Made by a program: the position numbers and the translations under genes. The notes below the pieces were generated by a model. It was not told the DNA's origin, made no database searches, and was given only the letters and a program-made list of their open reading frames with translations. 11,375 nucleotides of DNA from Actinomycetota bacterium (lineage in GTDB: Bacteria; Actinomycetota; Thermoleophilia; Miltoncostaeales; Miltoncostaeaceae), in the NCBI GenBank assembly GCA_005800465.1, contig SYFI01000037.1, positions 1 through 11,375 on the forward strand. Direction: 5' to 3'. Below, piece by piece: positions 6,389 to 11,375 of this stretch. The first letter of the stretch is position 1. Every line of letters starts with the position of its first letter.

Positions 6389-6952
6389 TTATGGCGTGAT
6401 GATGACCACGTGCTCGGTGAGCGCGCCGTGTGCGCCCAGCGTGGAGATCTTCTCGATGTCACTGCTGCGGCTTGGCCCCGACACCAGGCTGACGGCCGAC
6501 GGCACCGGGCGGCCGTCGGCAAAGGTCTGGGCCAGCGCCTCGCCCAGGGTTTCCACGACGCGGTCGGCCATGAGCAGCGACACGTGATGGCGATTGGTCA
6601 CGTCGAGCCCCCGGCCGTGGCCCACCGACGCCTCAAGCACAAGGGTGCCGCGCTCAGCAACGCCCAGCGTGGGCACGGTCACACCGCACACATCCTGCGG
6701 CCCCTCAAGCCCCAGCACCTCGCGCCGCCCCATGGCCACGGGCCAGCGGAATACGTCGATACCGGCCGCCCGAAGCGCGGGTTCGAGGCCCACGGCATCC
6801 ACCACCGGGTCATCCGCCAGTACTGCGCGCACAATCCCCTGGTCGGCCATCCAGCCAGCAGCAGCACGGCCGGCGTTAGCGGCACCGGCCAACTGGACGG
6901 TGGCCTTGCGGCGGGCGAGTGACTCCACCATCTGCGCAACCGGGGTGCTCAC
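6389..6952 (-). CDS. lutC: LutC-type lactate utilisation protein (LUD domain)
   Basis: Third component of the LutABC system, which oxidises L-lactate to pyruvate through an iron-sulfur complex. It is a single LUD-domain protein of 187 residues from GTG 6952. The LUD signature is visible in QDVCGVTVPTLGVAERGTLV (positions about 87-106 of this product) followed by the NRHHVSLL segment, near the strand-helix core found in YkgG/LutC. There are two candidate GTG starts, 6967 and 6952. I prefer 6952 because it overlaps the lutB TGA as GTGA and begins GTGAGCACCC exactly like lutB. The stop is only 12 bp from the convergent smpB stop, leaving almost no room for a shared terminator. Confidence 0.9.
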   Translation of the reverse strand: MSTPVAQMVESLARRKATVQLAGAANAGRAAAGWMADQGIVRAVLADDPVVDAVGLEPALRAAGIDVFRWPVAMGRREVLGLEGPQDVCGVTVPTLGVAERGTLVLEASVGHGRGLDVTNRHHVSLLMADRVVETLGEALAQTFADGRPVPSAVSLVSGPSRSSDIEKISTLGAHGALTEHVVIITP

Positions 6953-8364
6953 CGGCGTGGGGGCCACTTGCTCGGCATGTCACGAACCTTGCTCCAGCCC
7001 GACCCCGGCCCCGGCAGCCGGTGTACCCATCCGCCGCGACCCCGAATTCGAAGCCCCAGCCGCCAGCCGATCATGGTCAGGCGGTAGGTCACACCCCGGC
7101 GCCAGAGCAGGCTCCATACGCGAAATGCCAGGCCGGCCTTGCGCTTTGCAGGCGACGACGACCGGGCCCGGGCGCGCACAAGCAGATCGGGCAGTGGGAT
7201 CCCCACCGGGCAGGCGTCGCCGCATGCACCGCAGAGCGTCGACATAAACGGGAGGTCTCGCGACCCGGGCGACGAGGGGCCTTCGAGAACGGGTGTGATG
7301 ATTGCGCCGATGGGCCCTGAGTAGGGCGATCCGTAGGCCTGTCCACCCACGTTCTGCCACATGGGGCACGAGTAAAGACAGGCCCCGCAGCGGATACACG
7401 AGAGCACCTCTTCAAACTCCGACCCGCGCAGTGCTCCCCGCCCGCCATCAATGATGACCAGGTGGAACTCCTCGGGGCCATCGGTCTCGCCTTCGCGCCT
7501 CGGGCCGGTGATGAGACTGACGTAGTTCGCCGCGTCCTGGCTGATGGCCGCCATGGGAAGCACCTGCAAAATGTGCGCGGCCTCATCCCAGTCGGCGATC
7601 ACACGCTCCATCCCCATTACGGCCACGTGGATGCGCGGCTGTGATGTGACCAACCGGGCATTTCCCTCGTTCTCCACGATGCACACGGTGCCAGTGGATG
7701 CCACGCCGAGGTTCACACCCGAGATGCCGATCTCGGCCTGGGCGAACTTCTCGCGCAGCCGCACACGGGCATGCGCCACAAGGCCCTCGCGATCGGTGGG
7801 CACATCGTCGGTGCCGGCCTCCTCGCGAAAGAGCGCAGCCACCTGATTGCGGTTGAGGTGCACAGCCGGGGCGATGATGTGGGACGGGTGCTCGTTGGCC
7901 AGTTGGATGATCCACTCGCCCAGATCGGTCTCAACCACCTCGAGTCCGGCGTGTTCCATGGCCTCGTTGAGATTGATCTCCTCGGTGGCCATCGACTTGC
8001 TCTTGGCCACCACGCGTGCGCCGCGCGCCCGAGCCAGATCGGTAATGTACCTGCATGCTTCATCGGCATCTGCGGCACGCACCACCACACCGCCATTGGC
8101 CCGCACGTTCGACTGCAATTCAGCGAGCAGGGCCGGCATGTTGCGAATGTTCGACCGCCTGATGTCACGGGCACGGTCGCGCATCTCGTCAAACCCGAAG
8201 TCGCGCTTCATCACCTCGCGCCCGGCACCCCAACTGTCACCGGCTGTGCGCAGGTTGTCGGCGAGCGTGGGATCACGCAGGGCATCCACCGTGCGATCGC
8301 GCAAGGTGCCCGTGACATCGGGGTAGGCCACACCGGGATTACGGCGCCGGCGACGGGTGCTCAC
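6949..8364 (-). CDS. lutB: LutB-type lactate utilisation iron-sulfur protein
   Basis: Central iron-sulfur subunit of LutABC. It has 471 residues from GTG 8364, typical for LutB. The N-terminal two thirds are a LUD domain (about 75-305), including IAPAVHLNRNQVAALFREE, GISGVNLGVASTGTVCIVEN and GPEEFHLVIIDGGR. The C-terminal part is a double [4Fe-4S] ferredoxin-like region: C323xxC326xxC329xxxC333 (CIRCGACLYSCP) and C378xxC381xxxC385P (CGACGDACP), with the family linker YGSPYSGPIGAIITP between them. A much longer reading frame (to 8457) is open upstream but would overlap lutA by about 100 nt and adds an Arg/His/Pro-rich stretch typical of a shadow frame. GTG 8364 overlaps the lutA TGA as GTGA, so this start is preferred. 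Confidence 0.95.
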   Translation of the reverse strand: MSTRRRRRNPGVAYPDVTGTLRDRTVDALRDPTLADNLRTAGDSWGAGREVMKRDFGFDEMRDRARDIRRSNIRNMPALLAELQSNVRANGGVVVRAADADEACRYITDLARARGARVVAKSKSMATEEINLNEAMEHAGLEVVETDLGEWIIQLANEHPSHIIAPAVHLNRNQVAALFREEAGTDDVPTDREGLVAHARVRLREKFAQAEIGISGVNLGVASTGTVCIVENEGNARLVTSQPRIHVAVMGMERVIADWDEAAHILQVLPMAAISQDAANYVSLITGPRREGETDGPEEFHLVIIDGGRGALRGSEFEEVLSCIRCGACLYSCPMWQNVGGQAYGSPYSGPIGAIITPVLEGPSSPGSRDLPFMSTLCGACGDACPVGIPLPDLLVRARARSSSPAKRKAGLAFRVWSLLWRRGVTYRLTMIGWRLGLRIRGRGGWVHRLPGPGSGWSKVRDMPSKWPPRR

Positions 8365-9068
8365 GAGCCCAAGACCTCGGAGATGTGACGGGCGCGGATG
8401 GGGATTCCCGTGCGGTGTGCGCGCCCGGCGATGTGCATGAGGCACCCGAGATCGCACGACACCACCTCAGATACGCCCGTGGCTGCGGCAGCCTGCGCTT
8501 TCTGCTCGCCCAGCCGACCCGACAGCTCCGGGAAGTTGAGTGCGAACACCCCGCCGAATCCGCAGCACTGGTCGGCGTGGGCCATCTCCCGAACCTCACA
8601 CCCCGGTACCTTCGCGAGGGCGTCACGCGGGCTCTCGTTTTCGTCCAGCACGCGAAGCATGTGGCACGAGTCGTGCACCGTGAGGGCGCCACATGCCCTG
8701 GCGCGCGGGTCGAGGTCGTGCTTGGCGAGAAATTGCGTGAACTCAATGGTGCGCAGAGCCAGATCGAGGGCGTCCTCCTCATCGGGCTGCCCGGCAAACA
8801 GCTCGGGGTACGCATGGATGACCATTCCCGCGCACGATCCGCTCGGCACCACCACCTCGTCACTCCCGGCGAACACCTTGATGGTGTGTCGCGCCACGGC
8901 GCGGGCCTGATCGGGGTGGCCGGCCGTCCAGGCGGGCTGGCCGCAGCAGGTCTGACCCCGCGGCACCTTCACATCAACGCCCGCCCGCTCCAGCGCCCGC
9001 CGTGTGGCCTTCCACACCTTGGGAGCGATGGCATCGGACAGGCACGTGCGCATGAGAAGAACTCGCAT
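8361..9068 (-). CDS. lutA: LutA-type lactate utilisation protein ((Fe-S)-binding, two CCG domains)
   Basis: First component of LutABC, related to the glycolate oxidase GlcF and heterodisulfide reductase CCG-domain proteins. It has 235 residues from ATG 9068. There are two cysteine-rich domains: C9, C41-C42-G (TCCGQPAWTAG) and SGSCAGM around C79, then C135 (DSCHM), C168-C169-G (QCCGFGGVFALNFPELS) and C205/C209 (SCDLGCLMHI). The spacing of about 31-32 residues from the lone Cys to each CC pair matches the CCG motif. The ATG has no Shine-Dalgarno; the bases before it are CCTCCT, the complement of one, and a TACACT hexamer precedes that (see the promoter entry). It is the first gene of a lutABC unit; no LutR/GntR regulator or lactate permease is in the window. 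Confidence 0.95.
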   Translation of the reverse strand: MRVLLMRTCLSDAIAPKVWKATRRALERAGVDVKVPRGQTCCGQPAWTAGHPDQARAVARHTIKVFAGSDEVVVPSGSCAGMVIHAYPELFAGQPDEEDALDLALRTIEFTQFLAKHDLDPRARACGALTVHDSCHMLRVLDENESPRDALAKVPGCEVREMAHADQCCGFGGVFALNFPELSGRLGEQKAQAAAATGVSEVVSCDLGCLMHIAGRAHRTGIPIRARHISEVLGS

Positions 9069-9074
9069 AGGAGG

Positions 9075-9080
9075 AGTGTA
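9075..9080 (-). promoter_or_regulatory. Candidate -10 element (TACACT) of a leaderless promoter for lutA
   Basis: Read on the minus strand, TACACT is followed by CCTCCT and then the lutA ATG (9068), a 6-nt gap. This is the TANNNT pattern at the position expected if transcription starts at the A of ATG. The lack of any Shine-Dalgarno before lutA supports a leaderless mRNA. Confidence 0.5.
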
Positions 9081-9089
9081 GGCGCCCGG

Positions 9090-9335
9090 TCAGTCGCGCT
9101 TTCGGCACACCACCAGCGCCTTGAGGTATTCCCAGCGACGACGGGCGGGGTCGGCGGCCACACGGGACTCGAGTTCCGGGAGGAACTCGCTTAGCAGCGC
9201 ATCGGCGCGCGCATCGCCCTGGTGGGCGGAGGCCTGGAGCAACAGCAGATCGGGCCGGGCCGCGCAGCTGCGAATGAAATCACCTGTAAAAACGGGGGGA
9301 ACGGGGCGAGTGATATCCTGTCTCCCCAGGAATCT
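9090..9335 (-). pseudogene. Possible gene remnant upstream of lutA (about 81 open codons, no good start)
   Basis: A minus-strand frame stays open from just inside the tmRNA-flanking sequence to a TGA at 9090-9092. It contains no ATG or GTG, only a TTG at 9242 without a ribosome binding site. The encoded sequence looks protein-like rather than a shadow: FTGDFIRSCAARPDLLLLQ, then DALLSEFLPELESRVAADPA, then RRRWEYLKALVVCRKRD. I do not recognise the family. It may be the C-terminal stump of a gene whose 5' part was lost where ssrA now lies, or a 50-residue TTG-initiated protein, or a chance open frame. Confidence 0.25.
9314..9319 (+). promoter_or_regulatory. Candidate -10 element (TATCCT) for ssrA
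   Basis: TATCCT fits TANNNT and lies 21 nt before the predicted mature tmRNA 5' end at 9341. Transcription would start near 9326, leaving about 15 nt of 5' leader for RNase P to remove, as is normal for tmRNA precursors. No -35 hexamer is evident. Confidence 0.35.
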
Positions 9336-9340
9336 TCAAC

Positions 9341-9705
9341 GGGCCCGAACCAGTTTCGACGGGGTGGAGAAGGATTGGCAAGCGAGCCGCGGACCCTGAG
9401 GACCGCGTTACCAACAGGGAACCAAACGTAGCTGCGGATTCTCGCCAGCTCGCTCTCGCCGCCTAGTAAGCGGATCTGAGAGTCGTCGGCCTTCCCTTCG
9501 GATCACGAGGGAGATCACCGGCGTCGCATAGTGATTCTGGCCCCGAGGCAGGGTTCCTCGGTCAAGGGGCGAGATTGCAGGAGGAGCTGGGGGCGGAGTG
9601 ATTTGCCGACGATGGCGCCCACCCCGAGATCTACATCATCGGCTGCGCTCGGAGAAACCCATCTGGAAACGCCTTCGGACGCCGGGGCAGTGCCGGCCGG
9701 GTCCA
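9341..9705 (+). ncRNA. ssrA: Transfer-messenger RNA (tmRNA, SsrA), predicted tag ADSRQLALAA
   Basis: tmRNA rescues stalled ribosomes with SmpB and adds a degradation tag. The 5' end GGGCCCGAACCAGTTTCGAC matches the conserved tmRNA start (compare GAACGGTTTCGAC in mycobacteria). Bases 9341-9347 (GGGCCCG) pair with 9698-9704 (CGGGTCC) as a 7-bp acceptor stem with one G-U, followed by discriminator A9705. A T-arm of 5 bp plus a 7-nt loop (GCCGG 9681-9685, CCGGC 9693-9697) abuts the acceptor exactly as in tRNA, preceded by the conserved TTCGGACGC and GGAGAA. The tag frame starts at resume codon GCG (9434) after AGCT, with A at -4, and reads ADSRQLALAA to TAG (9464) then TAA. Length is about 365 nt. 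Oddities: the T-loop is GGCAGTG rather than TTCGANT, and CCA is not encoded (the bases after A9705 are TCA). Confidence 0.9.
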
Positions 9706-9764
9706 TCAGATCTCTTCCGAAGACAGTTCTGAAGAAGAGAAAAATGAAGGAAATAAGCGGGATT

Positions 9765-9797
9765 CGAGGGGGTCGGCGACGGCCCCCTCGGCGTTTT
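9765..9797 (+). terminator. Rho-independent terminator downstream of ssrA
   Basis: CGAGGGGGTC (9765-9774) pairs with GGCCCCCTCG (9781-9790) over 10 bp with one T-G wobble and a 6-nt loop (GGCGAC), followed by GCGTTTT. It lies 60 nt after the tmRNA 3' end and reads with the plus strand. The T-run is short, but this is the best terminator in the window. The minus strand has no T-run after the stem, so it should not serve the transposase gene. Confidence 0.7.
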
Positions 9798-9815
9798 CCA
9801 GACGCACGGCGCCGG

Positions 9816-9837
9816 ATCGCCCGTCATGAGGGGCGAT
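9816..9837. other. Short hairpin between the ssrA terminator and the transposase gene
   Basis: ATCGCCC (9816-9822) and GGGCGAT (9831-9837) form a perfect 7-bp stem with an 8-nt loop. It lies 62 nt beyond the transposase stop on the minus strand, so it could be part of the insertion-sequence end or a 3' mRNA structure. No T-tract follows on either strand. Confidence 0.3.
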
Positions 9838-9898
9838 TGGGCGTGTGCAAGCGCGCGGGGGCATGCGAAGGCGCCCTGGAGGCTCTGGCCGGGGTGAT

Positions 9899-11350
9899 CT
9901 AGGCGGCGGCGAGGGCGCCAGGCGGCGCCTTGCCGGCGGCGTAGCCACCGCCCAGCAGGAAGCCCTTGCGCCGGCGGCGCATGAGCGAGGCGAAGCGACC
10001 CTTGTCGCCGAGCGGCACGGCGACGGCGCGCTCTGTGCGCCGGCGGCCGATCCAACCCTGACGCAGCAGCACCCAGACCCACTCGATGAGCAGCGCCGCG
10101 CTCGCGCGCAGCTGCTGGCAGGCAAGGCCCATCCGCCGCTGCCGCTCGCGGAGGCTCTTGCCGCCGGAGCGGAACCATGTGCGCCAGTCCTCGTGCACGT
10201 GCTCAAGCAGCCCCAGCTGGGCGCGCAGCACGTTGTAGACGGGGCTGGTGCGCCAGATGGGGATCAGGCGGCGCGTGGCCTTCGAGCAGATCATCGACTG
10301 CGTGCCGTCACACGCATCGGTGCTCGGCAGCGGGCAGCAGAACCACACACACGCCTTGGGCTTGTTGGTGAAGCGAACGAAGTCACACGGCAGGCCGCAG
10401 CCGCGACAGACGGGCACGCCGTGCGTGTCACACGGGTGCGTCGAAGGCGCCTGGCCGTCGGCGACCGGGACGGGCTTGGCGCGCCTGCGGCTCGGCATCA
10501 CGGGCGTGACGCCCCGCTCGACCGGGAAGTCGTAGACGGAGCTGACCGAGAGGCCGGCGTCGGCCATCACGGCCACGGCCTCGACGCCCGTGTTGGCGAT
10601 GGCACGGTCGTACAGTCGCGGGAAGACGTGCTGCTCGTTCTCGGTCGCGCTGGTGACCATCACGGCGAGCGGCGCATGGGTGACCAGATCCACGGCCTTG
10701 TAGTGCATGTAGCCGAACCAGTGCTTGTTGCCCTTGTACAGCCGATTGCCGGCGCTGCGGTCACGCGTCTTCCACCAGTGCCCGCCGGAGACGAAGCGCC
10801 GACCGTCCTCAGTGATTTCGCTCGTGCCCTCGTCGGGGATCGGCGTGCCCTTGGCGCGTGAGGCCAGATGCGGCGCGTCCTCGGGCTCGATGATCTCGTC
10901 TGCCTGGCGAAGTTCTGAGGCCTCCTTGGCGGAGACGATGTTCAGCCGGGCCTTGCGCCGCTTGCCGTGCAGCGGGCAGGCGTCGCCCGGCTCGCAGTCG
11001 TGAACCGGCTGGGCGTGCGTCTCGCACTCGGTCCCGTCTGAAGCGATCCATGCGCCGATGCGCGGGTCCTTGCGGCGCGCCAGCTGGATGAGGCCGGCCG
11101 CGGCCTGCTCGAAGAGGTGCGCGAACTGCTCCAACTCGGCGAAGCGCTGCCAGACGGTCTGATACGCCGGCGCGCCCTCGGTGAAGCCGCATGCGCCCCA
11201 GAAGCTGCGGTCGTCGATGACGCGGAGGTACCAGGGCTGGATGTTGGGCTCGCGGCTGACGACGAAGCACAGGTACGCGAGCGGCCAGTGCCCAGGTGAG
11301 CGGTGCTGGCCGTGGTGGTGGTCAACCAGCGCCTGGTCGAGCAGGTCCAT
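9899..11350 (-). CDS. DDE transposase with an internal cysteine-rich segment
   Basis: A transposase of the DDE (RNase H-like) superfamily; the IS family could not be fixed. From ATG 11350 it has 483 residues. The N-terminal part resembles the helical region of IS4/IS1182-like enzymes (TEGAPAYQTVWQRFAELEQF, 57-76). Candidate catalytic residues are D105 (WIASDGTE), D264 (AVMADAGLSVSS) and a Glu at 383 or 387 (LLEHVHEDW). Between D264 and the Glu lies a cysteine-rich stretch (C307, H310, C315, C318, C322, C334, C338, C339, C347, C355) that could bind zinc. The C-terminal part is basic (MRRRRKGFLLGGG). The frame is still open through the 25 nt upstream of the ATG to the window edge, so the true start may lie outside. 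The sequence is intact, with no frameshift or stop. Confidence 0.82.
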   Translation of the reverse strand: MDLLDQALVDHHHGQHRSPGHWPLAYLCFVVSREPNIQPWYLRVIDDRSFWGACGFTEGAPAYQTVWQRFAELEQFAHLFEQAAAGLIQLARRKDPRIGAWIASDGTECETHAQPVHDCEPGDACPLHGKRRKARLNIVSAKEASELRQADEIIEPEDAPHLASRAKGTPIPDEGTSEITEDGRRFVSGGHWWKTRDRSAGNRLYKGNKHWFGYMHYKAVDLVTHAPLAVMVTSATENEQHVFPRLYDRAIANTGVEAVAVMADAGLSVSSVYDFPVERGVTPVMPSRRRAKPVPVADGQAPSTHPCDTHGVPVCRGCGLPCDFVRFTNKPKACVWFCCPLPSTDACDGTQSMICSKATRRLIPIWRTSPVYNVLRAQLGLLEHVHEDWRTWFRSGGKSLRERQRRMGLACQQLRASAALLIEWVWVLLRQGWIGRRRTERAVAVPLGDKGRFASLMRRRRKGFLLGGGYAAGKAPPGALAAA

Positions 11351-11375
11351 GGTGCGGTGGCCGAGGCCCCTGATC
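9899..11375 (-). mobile_element. Insertion sequence, incomplete at the window edge
   Basis: Defined by the transposase gene. Its 3'-side end must lie between the ssrA terminator (9797) and 9899 if the element did not disrupt that terminator. The other end is outside the window, so terminal inverted repeats and the target duplication cannot be matched. It sits less than 200 bp downstream of the tmRNA gene. Confidence 0.6.

Noticed and set aside
6382..6398. Weak hairpin spanning the smpB/lutC convergent stops as a bidirectional terminator
   Set aside because: It has only 6 bp with a wobble and no T-tract on either strand.
8362..8457. Longer LutB with an extra 31 N-terminal residues
   Set aside because: The extension lies entirely inside lutA, is Arg/His/Pro-rich like a shadow frame, and the GTGA overlap start fits the family length.
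8948..8959. Fifth copy of the repeat core (GGTCTGACCCCG) inside lutA
   Set aside because: The match is limited to 12 nt and encodes the conserved QTCCG of the first CCG motif, so protein constraint explains it.
9711..9740. TCTCTTC/GAAGAGA hairpin after ssrA as a terminator
   Set aside because: It is A/T-rich with a 16-nt loop and is followed by A residues, not T; the GC stem at 9765 is a much better candidate.
9531..9902. Plus-strand open frame of 123 codons
   Set aside because: It runs through the tmRNA body and the terminator, has no ribosome binding site and no protein-like features.
9845..10861. Long plus-strand frame opposite the transposase
   Set aside because: Composition (Ala, His, Arg and Gly runs) is typical of an antisense shadow of a GC-rich gene, and the minus strand encodes a coherent transposase.

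Overview
The window is GC-rich chromosomal DNA from a bacterium. Its gene order (prfB, ftsE, ftsX, S41 peptidase, rnr, smpB, later ssrA), the Mycobacterium-like tmRNA and the apparent leaderless promoters point to an actinobacterium. A Thermoleophilia-like lineage is my guess and rests on no marker gene. Most of the window is core chromosome, with one mobile element at the right edge.

Layout. Positions 1-357 are the 3' end of prfB (release factor 2). The gene-free stretch 358-967 holds four co-oriented copies of a 38-bp repeat with a GGGGTCTGACCCC core (451-740), then a run of four potential hairpins (794-966), the last of which can hide the putative ftsE ribosome binding site. On the plus strand follow ftsE and ftsX (ATGA overlap), a membrane-anchored S41 C-terminal processing peptidase, a compact RNase R and smpB. 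On the minus strand, converging on smpB with only 12 bp between the stop codons, lies lutA-lutB-lutC for oxidation of L-lactate, each junction being a GTGA start/stop overlap. At 9341-9705 on the plus strand is a tmRNA gene (ssrA) that no protein-coding call would reveal, followed by an intrinsic terminator at 9765-9797. A DDE transposase on the minus strand fills 9899 to the window edge.

How the parts fit. FtsE-FtsX is the ABC-like complex that controls peptidoglycan hydrolases at division, and an extracytoplasmic S41 protease next to it is a known arrangement. RNase R, SmpB and tmRNA are the three parts of trans-translation and non-stop mRNA decay. Here the rnr-smpB-ssrA cluster is intact in membership but split by the lactate operon. 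The predicted tmRNA tag is ADSRQLALAA.

Most interesting points: (i) a tmRNA with good 5' end, tag, acceptor stem and T-arm geometry but a non-canonical T-loop and no encoded CCA; (ii) TANNNT -10-like hexamers exactly 6-7 nt before the start codons of the S41 peptidase, smpB and lutA, which suggests leaderless mRNAs; (iii) the repeat array and structured leader before ftsE; (iv) a 55-residue low-complexity extension at the FtsE N terminus; (v) a short RNase R lacking the usual N-terminal domains.
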